Part shown: positions 35,794 to 43,214 of the stretch, piece by piece
How the letters are laid out: each line of letters opens with the position of its first letter
How positions within the stretch are numbered: the stretch's first letter is position 1
Origin: Halioglobus sp.
GTDB taxonomy: Bacteria > Pseudomonadota > Gammaproteobacteria > Pseudomonadales > Halieaceae
DNA: 43,214 nt
Direction: 5' to 3'
Assembly (NCBI GenBank): GCA_020443345.1
Contig: JAGRIH010000047.1
Span: forward strand, 1 to 43,214
Translations under genes and position numbers: made by a program
The notes under the pieces: model-generated
Told to the model about the DNA's origin: nothing
Databases searched by the model: none
What the model saw: only the letters and a program-made list of their open reading frames with translations

Positions 35794-36579
35794 ATGACTA
35801 TGCATCGATTGAAAAATGTGTTGATCGCTGCACTGGTAGCTACAGGTGCCCTCATCGGCACGGTAGCCGCGGTGCAAGCCAATACGCTGGATTCCATCCT
35901 CGAGGTTGGCGAGGCAAAGAATGCCGCGGCGAAAAAGTCCCAGTTGAAGATCGACCGACTGGCCGATGAAACCCGTGACCTGCTGAGCGACTACAAAACG
36001 GTTTCCAAGCAGATCGACGGGCTCAAAGTCTACAACGCCCGGCTGCAGCGCCAGATCGACAATCAGCTCAGGCGTATCGGCGAGATCGACGAGTCCATAG
36101 ACCAGGTGACGATCATCTCGCGCCAGATGACGCCGCTGGTGATTCGCATGATCGATGGCCTGGAAAAGTTTGTCGAACTGGACGTTCCCTTTCACATGGA
36201 GGAGCGCCAGCAGCGCATCGAGTTCCTGCGCGCCAACCTCGATCGTTCCGATGTATCCGTCGCCGAGAAGTTCCGCCAGGTGCTCGAAGCGTACAAGATT
36301 GAAAACGAGTACGGCCGCAAGATCGACGCCTACAAGGGCAGTGTGGAAATCGACGGGGTCGAGCGCGACGTCAACTTCTTCCGCGTGGGGCGCATCGCCC
36401 TGCTGTACCAGACCACAGATACCGAACTGTCCGGTGCGTGGGACCAACGCTCCCGCAGCTGGGTGCCACTGGAGCCGGGTCAATACCGCAACGCCATCAT
36501 GAAAGGCCTGCGCATCGCGCGTAAAGAGGCTTCTATTGACTTGTTGAACGTGCCAGTAGCAGCACCGGAGGCCCAGTAA
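35794..36579 (+). CDS. DUF3450 family periplasmic protein
   Basis: A 261-residue exported protein. A signal peptide (about 1-27, ending AAVQA) is followed by a long coiled coil: ADETRDLLSDYKTVSKQIDG, LQRQIDNQLRRIGEIDESID. The family core is MIDGLEKFVELDVPF, ERQQRIEFLR and GRIALLYQTTD. DUF3450 genes typically head TtpC-ExbB-ExbD-TonB operons, as here. A role in the periplasmic part of the TonB2 complex is inferred from linkage. ATG 35794 is chosen for the signal peptide; ATG 35800 is an alternative. The TAATG overlap with the next gene suggests coupling. Confidence 0.88.
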   Translation: MTMHRLKNVLIAALVATGALIGTVAAVQANTLDSILEVGEAKNAAAKKSQLKIDRLADETRDLLSDYKTVSKQIDGLKVYNARLQRQIDNQLRRIGEIDESIDQVTIISRQMTPLVIRMIDGLEKFVELDVPFHMEERQQRIEFLRANLDRSDVSVAEKFRQVLEAYKIENEYGRKIDAYKGSVEIDGVERDVNFFRVGRIALLYQTTDTELSGAWDQRSRSWVPLEPGQYRNAIMKGLRIARKEASIDLLNVPVAAPEAQ

Positions 36580-37973
36580 TGAGCATCAAATTCGTAAAAG
36601 CAGCCACTCTCGCCCTGTGCGGTGCGCTGACACTGTCCTCGGGTTCCGTGCTCGCGCAGGACAAAGAGGCCATGTCGCTCGACGAACTGCTGAGCTTCGT
36701 CAAGAAGGGCCAGGTAACCGAGTCCAAGGAAAATGCCGCCCGCGAGCAGCGCTTTGCCAGGGACAAGGCCAACCAGGCCGCTGAACTCAAGAAAGCCGAG
36801 GCCGAGCGCGCCCGGCAGGAGGAGATCAGTACCCAGCTCGAGGACACGTTCGAGGAAAACGAACTGCTGGTGGCGGCGAAGCAAAAGCAGCTCAAGGAAA
36901 AACTGGGGACGCTGGCCGAGCTGTTTGGTCACCTGACTTCGACGGCCGGCGACCTGGCCTCCAACATGGAGGTGTCCCTGATCAGCGCCCAGTACCCCAA
37001 TCGCGAGGAGTTTCTGGAGCAACTGATCGCCAAGATGAGCGGCAGCGACAAACTGCCCAGCATCGAGGAAATCGAGCGCGTGTGGTACGAGCTGAACCGC
37101 GAGATGGTGGAATCCGGCAAGATCGCGTCGTTCACCGCCGAGGTGGCCAAGCCGGATGGCGACAAGGTCGAGCAGAAAGTGGTCCGGGTGGGCGCCTTTA
37201 ACGTGGTGTCTGAAGACGGCATGTACCTGCAGTACGTGCCCTCCAAGGATTCGCTGGAAGAGCTCGCCCGGCAGCCCTCCGGACCCTATATCGGCTGGGC
37301 CAGGGAGCTGGCTGCAGCCACCGAGGGCATGCACCATTTCGGCGTCGATCCGACCGGGCCCAGCGGCGGCTCCTTCCTGGCGGCGCTGATCAACAGCCCC
37401 AATCTGGAAGAGCGCTGGCACCAGGGCGGATATATCGGCTACGCCATCACGGCGATCGGCGTGTTTGCCTTCATTCTGGCGCTGATTCGCCTGGCCTATC
37501 TCTCCGCGGTGAGCGCCAGGGTCAATTCACAGCTCAAGAGCGACCAGGCCAAAGACAACAACCCGCTGGGCCGCGTGCTGAAGATCCACGAGGAAAACCC
37601 GTCGATGGATTCCGACACGCTGGAGCTGAAGCTGTCGGAGGGTGTGCTCAAGGAAACGCCGAAGCTGGAGGCCGGGCTGACCCTGCTCAAGATTATCGCC
37701 GCGGTGGCGCCGCTGATGGGGCTGCTGGGTACCGTGACCGGGATGATCGTCACCTTCCAGGCGATCACCATTTTTGGCGCGGGGGATCCCAAGGCCATGG
37801 CCGGCGGTATTTCCGGGGCACTGGTGACCACGGTGCTGGGCCTGCTGGTGGCGATCCCCACCGTACTGCTGTACACCATCGTGAACGGTCGCGCGCAGCG
37901 GATTATCCACATACTGAACGAGCAGACCACAGGTATCATCGCCGAGCACACCGAGGCCAACCTGAGGAAGTAA
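36579..37973 (+). CDS. TtpC-like MotA/TolQ/ExbB-family proton channel protein
   Basis: An inner-membrane protein of 464 residues. It has a signal peptide (about 1-26), a periplasmic coiled coil (about 45-115) and a periplasmic domain to about 280. Helices lie at about 285-308, 368-392 and 409-434. The C-terminal part is the ExbB/TolQ core: LLKIIAAVAPLMGLLGTVTG then MIVTFQAI, GGISGALVTTVLGLLVAIP. This long N-extended form is the TtpC type needed with TonB2 systems in Vibrio. It probably joins the ExbB-ExbD motor and spans the periplasm. Confidence 0.9.
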   Translation: MSIKFVKAATLALCGALTLSSGSVLAQDKEAMSLDELLSFVKKGQVTESKENAAREQRFARDKANQAAELKKAEAERARQEEISTQLEDTFEENELLVAAKQKQLKEKLGTLAELFGHLTSTAGDLASNMEVSLISAQYPNREEFLEQLIAKMSGSDKLPSIEEIERVWYELNREMVESGKIASFTAEVAKPDGDKVEQKVVRVGAFNVVSEDGMYLQYVPSKDSLEELARQPSGPYIGWARELAAATEGMHHFGVDPTGPSGGSFLAALINSPNLEERWHQGGYIGYAITAIGVFAFILALIRLAYLSAVSARVNSQLKSDQAKDNNPLGRVLKIHEENPSMDSDTLELKLSEGVLKETPKLEAGLTLLKIIAAVAPLMGLLGTVTGMIVTFQAITIFGAGDPKAMAGGISGALVTTVLGLLVAIPTVLLYTIVNGRAQRIIHILNEQTTGIIAEHTEANLRK

Positions 37974-37974
37974 T

Positions 37975-38502
37975 ATGTACTGGTTTGATAGTGCGTACGA
38001 GGCCGTTGCCCGCTTTATGGACATGGGCGGAAACGTGCTGTGGCTGATCGCTATCCTGCTGTTCTTCATGTGGGTGCTGATTTTCGAACGCGTCTGGTAC
38101 TTCAAGACCGGCTGGAAGTCGGACGCCGCCAGGGCGATCGGTATCTGGGAGGCGCGTCCCGAGCGCAAGTCCTGGGCGGCGCGGCAAATCCGGTCAAAGC
38201 TCGTCTCCGAATCGCGCATGCAGATCAACCAGTACCTGCCCATCATCAAGACCATGGTGGCGCTGTGCCCCCTGCTCGGGCTGCTGGGCACCGTGACCGG
38301 GATGATTGAAGTGTTCAATATCATGGCCGTTACCGGCGGTGGCGACGCCAAGTCCATGGCCGGCGGCGTGTCGCGTGCCACCATTCCGACCATGGCCGGC
38401 ATGGTGGCCGCACTGTCCGGTGTGTTCGCCAACACCTATGTAACGCGGGTTGCCCAGCGCGAAAGCGAGTTCCTGGAAGACAACCTGACCACCGATCACT
38501 GA
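37975..38502 (+). CDS. exbB: Biopolymer transport protein ExbB
   Basis: A compact ExbB of 175 residues, forming with ExbD the proton-driven motor that energises TonB. The first helix is WLIAILLFFMWVLIFERVWYF. The core has TMVALCPLLGLLGTVTGMIEVF and GGVSRATIPTMAGMVAALSGV. The ATG follows the preceding stop by one base, with GAGGAAG upstream. Its small size is typical of ExbB2-type proteins paired with TtpC. One operon with exbD and tonB. Confidence 0.94.
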   Translation: MYWFDSAYEAVARFMDMGGNVLWLIAILLFFMWVLIFERVWYFKTGWKSDAARAIGIWEARPERKSWAARQIRSKLVSESRMQINQYLPIIKTMVALCPLLGLLGTVTGMIEVFNIMAVTGGGDAKSMAGGVSRATIPTMAGMVAALSGVFANTYVTRVAQRESEFLEDNLTTDH

Positions 38503-38514
38503 GAGAGCGATACC

Positions 38515-38922
38515 ATGCGCAGGAACAAGCCAGCCGCTGCAGCCGAAGAGGAAGCCCAGATAGACCTGACACCCATGCTGGATGTCGTGTTTATCATGCT
38601 GATCTTTTTCATCGTGACAGCGTCGTTCATCAAGGAAGCGGGGGTGGAAGTCAACCGCCCGGAAGCTTCCACCTCGCAGCCCAAGGAAAACGTCAATATC
38701 CTGGTAGCGGTCAATGCCAACAACGAGATATGGATGGACCAGCGGCGCATCGACGTGCGCGCCGTGCGCGCCAACATCGAGCGGCTGCACGCGGAAAACC
38801 CCAAGGGCGCGGTGGTGATCCAGGCCGACAACAAATCCAACACCGAGACAGTCGTCGCCGTCCTCGATGCCGCCCGCGAGGCCGGCGTGTACGACGTGTC
38901 GCTGGCTACAGAAGACAAGTAA
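38515..38922 (+). CDS. exbD: Biopolymer transport protein ExbD
   Basis: A motor partner of ExbB, 135 residues. It has a short cytosolic N-terminus, then IDLTPMLDVVFIMLIFFIVTASF with the essential aspartate (LDVVF) in the single helix. A periplasmic domain follows with the usual NILVAVNANNEIWMDQRRI. AGAGAG precedes the ATG. Encoded between exbB and tonB in a tight operon. Confidence 0.95.
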   Translation: MRRNKPAAAAEEEAQIDLTPMLDVVFIMLIFFIVTASFIKEAGVEVNRPEASTSQPKENVNILVAVNANNEIWMDQRRIDVRAVRANIERLHAENPKGAVVIQADNKSNTETVVAVLDAAREAGVYDVSLATEDK

Positions 38923-38928
38923 TCTGCT

Positions 38929-39537
38929 ATGAATCGCAATTTGTTCAGATTCTTCATCGGTGCGCTGCTGGCGCTCCCGGTAGCGGGCGGCCTGTTTTTC
39001 ATCATGCAGTATCTGATTGCCACGGCCGAGCCCGAGATCGACCAGACCAAACAGCGCCGACTGGCTGACATCCTCATGCCCGAGCGGGAAATCGAGACCA
39101 ATATAAAGGAACAAAAGCCCGACAAGGTGGAAGACCCCGAGGAGCCGCCGCCGGATCTCGACACCCCCGATGTCGATATGGACATGGATGTGGAAATTGT
39201 CAACGTGGCGCCGCAGGCCAAGGTCGATGTGGCGATCAGCAGTTCCGGTATGGCCACCGGCGATGGGGAGTATCTGCCGATTGTAAAAGTTGCGCCGATC
39301 TATCCGCGTCGCGCCCAGACACGCGGCATCACCGGGTACTGTATCGTGGAATATACGGTCACCACCTCGGGTGCGATCCGCGACCCGCAGGCGGTCGACT
39401 GTCAGCCTGAAGGTGTGTTTGAAAGTGCCTCGGTCAAGGCGGCCGAAAAATTCAAGTACAAGCCCCGCGTGGTGGATGGCGAGGCCATCGAGGTGGCCGG
39501 CGTACAGAACAAATTCACCTATGAGTTGGAACAGTAA
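38929..39537 (+). CDS. tonB: TonB protein (TonB2 type)
   Basis: An inner-membrane-anchored energy transducer of 202 residues. The N-terminal helix is LFRFFIGALLALPVAGGLFF. A short acidic/proline linker (DPEEPPPDLDTPDVDMD) replaces the long Pro-Lys repeats of E. coli TonB. The C-terminal domain has YLPIVKVAPIYPRRAQTRGI, GYCIVEYTVTTSGAIRDPQ and FKYKPRVVDGEA, contacting TonB boxes. The short form matches the TonB2 type with TtpC, where TtpC may supply reach. It starts 6 bases after exbD. Confidence 0.95.
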   Translation: MNRNLFRFFIGALLALPVAGGLFFIMQYLIATAEPEIDQTKQRRLADILMPEREIETNIKEQKPDKVEDPEEPPPDLDTPDVDMDMDVEIVNVAPQAKVDVAISSSGMATGDGEYLPIVKVAPIYPRRAQTRGITGYCIVEYTVTTSGAIRDPQAVDCQPEGVFESASVKAAEKFKYKPRVVDGEAIEVAGVQNKFTYELEQ

Positions 39538-39552
39538 AACGGTTGACGCGTT

Positions 39553-40890
39553 ATGAAATGCTTTAATTCGCTCGTCTGGACGCGTGCCGCACTGCTGGCG
39601 GTACCGCTGCTTGCTGCCCAGGCAATGGTCACCCAGTTGCAGACCGGCCTCGGCGTCGCCGCGCTGGGGACGGCGCTGGCACAAGAGGAGAGCAAGCCGG
39701 AGCGGGAGACGCGCCGCACGCCCGCCCTGCGCAACAAGGTTTATGAAAAACTCGCCGAGGCGCAGGCTGCAGCCGAGGAGAAGGATCTCAATAAGGCTGC
39801 GAGTATTCTCGACGACATGATCGACTCCGGCGGCAAGAATGCACTGAACAGTTATGAACTGGCCAACGTCTATAACCTCTATGCATTTATCCATTACTCC
39901 CGGGAGGATTATGGCAAGGCGCTCAAAGCCTATGAAAATGTCGTGGCCCAGCCCGATATTCCGCTGGCGATGGAGATCAACACCAAGTACACCATCGCCC
40001 AGCTCTACTTCGTGCAAGAGGACTGGCAGAAAGGTATCGACGCGCTGCTGGAGTGGTTTGCGGTGACCGAAAACCCCAACGCCAATGCCTATGTACTGCT
40101 GGCCCAGGGTTATTACCAGACCAAGGATTACGACAAGGCCCTGCTGAATGTCGAGAAGGCCATCAACATGTACAAGGCGGCGGACAAGCTGCCCAAGGAA
40201 CAGTGGTACAACCTCGCCCGCTTCCTGTACTTTGAAAAGAACGATGTCAACAAGACCGTCGATGTGCTGGAAGAACTGCTCAAGTATTACCCCAAGAAGC
40301 AGTACTGGGTGCAACTGTCGCACATGTACGGTGAGCAGAAGAAGGAATCCCAGCAGTTGGCCGCCATGGAGACCGCCTATGTGCAGGATATGCTGGACAA
40401 GGGTAGCGAACAGGTCACCATGGCCTACCTCTACCTGAACGGCGAAGTCCCCTTCAAGGCCGCCAAGGTGATGGACCAGGGGCTGAAAAACAAGTCCATC
40501 GAGCCCACGTCAAAAAACTACGAGATAGCAGCCAGTGCCTGGCGGCAGGCGCAGGAGGTCGACAAGGCCATCCCGGCGATGGAAGAGGCGGCGGCCAGGT
40601 CCGATGACGGTGAGTTGTACGCCCGCCTGGGCAACATCTACCTGGATGGGGATCAGTTTGACAAGGCCATCACCGCGATCAACAAGGGCCTTGCCCGCGG
40701 TGGCGTGAAGCGGCCGGACAGCGCCCGGCTGGTGCTGGGCATGGCCTATTTCAACGAAAAGCAATACGACAAGGCGCGCCAAGCTTTCAAGGCGGCCGGT
40801 CGCGACAAACGTTCCGCCAAGTACGCTTCCCAGTGGATCCAGTACATGGATTCCGAGCTGGAACGTCAGCGCTCACTGCAGGAGGGTTGA
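39553..40890 (+). CDS. TPR-repeat protein of the TonB2-type operon
   Basis: A 445-residue exported protein. The N-terminal hydrophobic stretch (about 10-45) probably acts as a signal peptide, cleaved near TALAQ. Helical tetratricopeptide-like repeats follow: YGKALKAYENVVAQP, NAYVLLAQGYYQTKDYDKAL, KTVDVLEELLKYYPKK, LYARLGNIYLDGDQFDKAI, ARLVLGMAYFNEKQYDKARQ. A TPR gene is a regular last member of TtpC-ExbB-ExbD-TonB operons. It is likely a periplasmic scaffold that assists receptor-TonB contact, by inference. The operon ends at the terminator at 40970. Confidence 0.88.
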   Translation: MKCFNSLVWTRAALLAVPLLAAQAMVTQLQTGLGVAALGTALAQEESKPERETRRTPALRNKVYEKLAEAQAAAEEKDLNKAASILDDMIDSGGKNALNSYELANVYNLYAFIHYSREDYGKALKAYENVVAQPDIPLAMEINTKYTIAQLYFVQEDWQKGIDALLEWFAVTENPNANAYVLLAQGYYQTKDYDKALLNVEKAINMYKAADKLPKEQWYNLARFLYFEKNDVNKTVDVLEELLKYYPKKQYWVQLSHMYGEQKKESQQLAAMETAYVQDMLDKGSEQVTMAYLYLNGEVPFKAAKVMDQGLKNKSIEPTSKNYEIAASAWRQAQEVDKAIPAMEEAAARSDDGELYARLGNIYLDGDQFDKAITAINKGLARGGVKRPDSARLVLGMAYFNEKQYDKARQAFKAAGRDKRSAKYASQWIQYMDSELERQRSLQEG

Positions 40891-40969
40891 CACCGCAGGT
40901 TTCCCTATCGGCGAACCCTCCTGCCTTCCGCGGCATACCACCTGCGCGGCCCGACACATCCCTGTGTAT

Positions 40970-41002
40970 AAAAAAAGGAGCTCGTGGGAGCTCCTTTTTT
41001 TT
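40970..41002. terminator. Bidirectional Rho-independent terminator
   Basis: A7 followed by GGAGCTC (40977-40983), loop GTGG, GAGCTCC (40988-40994) and T8 (40995-41002). The stem is perfect and has a T run on either strand. It ends both the TonB2-type operon (plus) and the cold-shock gene (minus). Confidence 0.92.
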
Positions 41003-41023
41003 GCCTGTCAGCCCGCAGGGGGC

Positions 41024-41230
41024 TCAAAGCGGAACTACATTCTCCGCCTGGGGGCCTTTCTGACCGTCCGTAACAGTGAACTCGACCTTTTGGCCATCGG
41101 AGAGGGTCTTGAAGCCGTCGCCCTTGATGGAGCTGAAGTGGACGAAAACATCGGGACCGTCTTCACGCTCGATGAAGCCGAAGCCTTTGGTTTCGTTAAA
41201 CCATTTCACAGTACCAGTTGTTGTAGACAT
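41024..41230 (-). CDS. Cold-shock domain protein (CspA family)
   Basis: A 68-residue single-stranded nucleic-acid binding protein, RNA chaperone type. [18 protein letters not shown] has RNP1 (GFGFI), and DVFVHFSSI has RNP2. It ends [16 protein letters not shown]. The ATG at 41230 matches the family start [11 protein letters not shown]. An open frame ten residues longer is ignored. The long leader and 5-prime hairpin (see 41344) fit the usual post-transcriptional control of csp genes. Cold inducibility cannot be told from sequence. Confidence 0.94.
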   Translation of the reverse strand: MSTTTGTVKWFNETKGFGFIEREDGPDVFVHFSSIKGDGFKTLSDGQKVEFTVTDGQKGPQAENVVPL

Positions 41231-41343
41231 AGTTGTTACCCGTATTGCTAGCGACGCCATGTCCAGGCGCCATTTAATTAAGAATTATTTATGGTTAACG
41301 TACCGATGAACTTGTTGGATCTTCGACCGCGAGCATAAATACC

Positions 41344-41376
41344 GCTGGGAAAATCCCAGCCGTACTCAGTGTAGCA
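41344..41376 (-). promoter_or_regulatory. Candidate extended -10 promoter and 5-prime leader hairpin of the cold-shock gene
   Basis: On the minus strand TGCTACACT (41376-41368) is an extended -10; no good -35 is seen. The expected start, about 41361, is followed at once by a perfect hairpin: GCTGGGA (41344-41350) pairs with TCCCAGC (41354-41360). The leader would be about 130 nt, similar to cspA-type leaders. The rest of 41231-41539 is AT-rich near the gene and holds no ORF. Confidence 0.4.
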
Positions 41377-41507
41377 CCTAACGGGCGGTTTACAGAGAGG
41401 CATTTGCAAGTATTTTGGAAATATTTTACAACCCGTCTCGTTTGCGGGCCTGCCGGCAGATGCCGCACCTGGATGGCGAGTGTGTGCCACCAGTTCTGAC
41501 AGGGGGG

Positions 41508-41527
41508 CCGCGACCCGGAGGCCGCGG
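41508..41527 (-). terminator. GC hairpin downstream of glk
   Basis: CCGCGGCC, loop TCCG, then GGTCGCGG on the minus strand, with one G-T pair, 12 bases after the glk stop. There is no T run, so intrinsic termination is doubtful; it may protect a 3-prime end. Confidence 0.3.
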
Positions 41528-41539
41528 TGAGGCGCGCGG

Positions 41540-42520
41540 TTAATCGTCGAACGGGGCCTGCGCCAGCGGCGCGTGTGCCGCACCGAGCAGACCCGGTTGC
41601 GCCGCGGTGATGGCGTACAGCGGCACGGCGCGCAGGTGTCCGGCCATGGCGCCCTTGGTCTGGAAGCGCTGGGCAAACGCGCTGGCGCGCAGAAAATCCA
41701 CGATGTGTGGAACGATGCCGCCGGCCAGATACAGCCCGCCGTAGGCACCCGTGGCGAGCACGAAATCACCACATACCGAGCCCAGCAGGGCACAAAAGGT
41801 AGCCAGCGCACGGGTACAGGGCGGATCGTCGCCGCGCAAGGCGCGCCGCGTGATGTCGGCCGGCGGCAGGGCCAGGGGCGTCTCACCGTGTACCTCGGCG
41901 AGGGCGGCATGCAGCCGTTGCAGGCCGGGGCCCGATACCAACAGCTCGGCGTACACGTCACTGTGGCGCGACAGCAGGACGCGAAAAACCTCCAGTTCCA
42001 GCGCCGTGCCGGGCGACAGACCCATGTGTCCGGGTTCAGCGCAGTGTGCCGTGGGTGAGTCCCCGGATCGATCCAGTATGGCGCCGCCCAGCCCGGTGCC
42101 GGGCCCCACGGTGGCCAGTCGGGCCGAGCTACCAGCGCCCGGGCGCAGTGCGGCGACATCGCCGCTGTCCAGGTGCGGCAGGGCGTAGGCGTTGGCCTGA
42201 AAGTCGTTGAGGCAGCGCATCTGCGCAAAACCGTAGCGGACAGCCAGTTCGCGACAGGAAAAGGACCAGTCGATATTTACCATTACTACCCGATCCCCGG
42301 CGGGCGGCGCGGCCACCGCCAGACAGCACGCGGCGGGCCGCGGCGCAGCCAGTTTTTCCAGCCAGTCGTCGATGACGGCTTCCAGGCAGTCGAAGTCACG
42401 GTTGCGGTAGACGCGCAGCTCGCTGCAGCGGCCGCTCGCCGGGTCGAACAGCGCCAGGCGGCTGTTGGTGCCGCCGACGTCGGCCACCAGCCGTGCCGGG
42501 CTGTGCGATGGCGCGGCCAC
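41540..42520 (-). CDS. glk: Glucokinase
   Basis: ATP-dependent phosphorylation of glucose to glucose 6-phosphate (bacterial Glk family, not ROK). It has 326 residues. Phosphate 1 motif LVADVGGTNSRLALFD is near 11-26. VNIDWSFSC, the catalytic LNDFQANAYALP, GPGTGLGGAIL and AEPGHMGLSP follow. GAYGGLYLAGGIVPHI is the adenosine segment. Three bases separate the pyk stop from its ATG, so pyk and glk are one transcript. Together with tkt-epd-pgk-fba this suggests a functional glycolytic set. Confidence 0.95.
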   Translation of the reverse strand: MAAPSHSPARLVADVGGTNSRLALFDPASGRCSELRVYRNRDFDCLEAVIDDWLEKLAAPRPAACCLAVAAPPAGDRVVMVNIDWSFSCRELAVRYGFAQMRCLNDFQANAYALPHLDSGDVAALRPGAGSSARLATVGPGTGLGGAILDRSGDSPTAHCAEPGHMGLSPGTALELEVFRVLLSRHSDVYAELLVSGPGLQRLHAALAEVHGETPLALPPADITRRALRGDDPPCTRALATFCALLGSVCGDFVLATGAYGGLYLAGGIVPHIVDFLRASAFAQRFQTKGAMAGHLRAVPLYAITAAQPGLLGAAHAPLAQAPFDD

Positions 42521-42523
42521 GGT

Positions 42524-43214
42524 TCAGGATACCGGCAGGATTTTCATGATATTGGTGGACCCGGCGCGGCCCATGACGGCGCCCCTGGTCAGCAGTATCG
42601 AGTCGTGCTTGTGCAGGTAGTGGCCGTCCAGCAACAGTTCGATGGCCCGGGCTTCCACGTCGTCGTCAAAGGCGCTGGCGTCAAAATAAAGCGGCACCAC
42701 GCCGCGACACAGGCACAGCTTCTGCAGGGTCTCACGGCGCCGGCTGAGGGCAAAGATGGGCAGGCCGGAGCTGAGGCGGGACATCAGCAGCGGGGTGGTA
42801 CCGGATTCGGTGAGGCAGGCGATGCCGCGCACACGGGCGTAGTGGTTGGCCGCGTAGATAGCCGACATGGCGATGGTTTCCTGGGCACTGGCGAACTGGC
42901 GGTCCAGCCGGTAGCGCGACCGCCGGGTCACCGGGTGCCGCTCCGCGCCCAGGGCAGCGTCCGCCATGGCCGCCACCACTTCGACCGGGTAGCTGCCCAC
43001 CGCCGTCTCCGCGGAGAGCATCACCGCGTCCGTGCCGTCCAGTACTGCGTTGGCTACGTCGAACACTTCCGCGCGGGTCGGCATGGAGTTGCCGATCATC
43101 GACTCCATCATCTGGGTGGCGGTAATCACCAGGCGGTCCATGCTGCGCGCCCGGGCGATCAGCTCCTTCTGGATGCCGATCAACTGCGCATCGCCGACCT
43201 CCACGCCGAGGTCG
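42524..43214 (-). CDS. pyk: Pyruvate kinase, C-terminal part (cut by window edge)
   Basis: Converts PEP and ADP to pyruvate and ATP. Only about 230 C-terminal residues are present; the frame is open to the right edge. DLGVEVGDAQLIGIQKELI at the edge, VITATQMMESMI, PTRAEVFDVANAVLDGTDAVM and LSAETAVGSYPVE are classic barrel segments. The allosteric C-domain follows with ACLTESGTTPLLMSR and ends GSTNIMKILPV. Phrases resemble the PykA type. It is upstream of glk on the same strand. Confidence 0.95.
   Translation of the reverse strand, partial: DLGVEVGDAQLIGIQKELIARARSMDRLVITATQMMESMIGNSMPTRAEVFDVANAVLDGTDAVMLSAETAVGSYPVEVVAAMADAALGAERHPVTRRSRYRLDRQFASAQETIAMSAIYAANHYARVRGIACLTESGTTPLLMSRLSSGLPIFALSRRRETLQKLCLCRGVVPLYFDASAFDDDVEARAIELLLDGHYLHKHDSILLTRGAVMGRAGSTNIMKILPVS

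Noticed and set aside
38194-40323. Open frame of 709 codons on the minus strand
   Set aside because: It is antisense to exbB, exbD, tonB and the TPR gene, all well recognised; no motif, so a shadow.
1-43214. CRISPR arrays, tRNA genes, prophage or insertion sequences
   Set aside because: No regularly spaced repeats, transposase, integrase or tRNA-like cloverleaf was recognised by reading; a tool search was not possible.

Overview
The window is GC-rich, almost fully coding, and carries only housekeeping and envelope or signalling genes; no phage, insertion sequence, CRISPR array, tRNA or rRNA was seen. Gene families and gene order point to a free-living, probably marine gammaproteobacterium. 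The runs fau-ssrS-zapA...pepP-ubiH-ubiI-gcvH, rpiA/ilvA, HAD phosphatase-rppH-ptsP and lgt-thyA-folA resemble Pseudomonas and relatives. The TonB2-type operon and large TonB receptors would fit the Halieaceae/OM60 area, but that placement is inference from recalled gene order and style, not from a search.

Layout. Positions 1-524 are non-coding and hold a compact REP-like nested palindrome. 525-6969 (+) is a central-carbon operon, tkt-epd-pgk-fba, ending in an overlapping alpha/beta hydrolase. 7052-9430 (-) is a TonB-dependent receptor with a tandem 25-bp repeat upstream. 9643-12410 is the divergent pair serA / D-2-hydroxyglutarate dehydrogenase-like flavoprotein with a perfect 24-bp palindrome between them. 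12447-20026 (-) is a four-gene envelope-to-c-di-GMP cassette: TonB receptor-like protein, YfiR-like periplasmic protein, hybrid histidine kinase with HisKA-REC-REC-Hpt, and REC-PAS-GGDEF-EAL. The last gene is split by a 9-G homopolymer exactly at the GGDEF motif. 20214-22609 is rpiA divergent from ilvA, followed by a small membrane ORF.

22954-24365 (-) is fau, 6S RNA, zapA and a ZapB-like small protein. 24559-28850 (+) is pepP-ubiH-ubiI and a stand-alone gcvH. 28856-29512 (-) is a HAD phosphatase, divergent from rppH-ptsP (29628-32402, +). An NRDE protein (-) then precedes lgt-thyA-folA (+, 33382-35564). 35794-40890 (+) is a six-gene TonB2-type energy-transduction operon: DUF3450, TtpC/ExbB-like, ExbB, ExbD, TonB and a TPR protein. 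A bidirectional terminator separates it from a cold-shock gene (-), followed by glk and the C-terminal part of pyk, which runs off the right edge.

Working together: tkt, epd, pgk, fba, rpiA, glk and pyk cover much of glycolysis and the pentose phosphate pathway. SerA and the flavoprotein form a plausible coupled serine-synthesis module. The TonB2-type motor could energise the two receptors in the window. The c-di-GMP cassette links an outer-membrane event to a phosphorelay and second-messenger output. The two observations most worth following are that cassette with its homopolymer switch or error, and the palindrome between serA and its partner.
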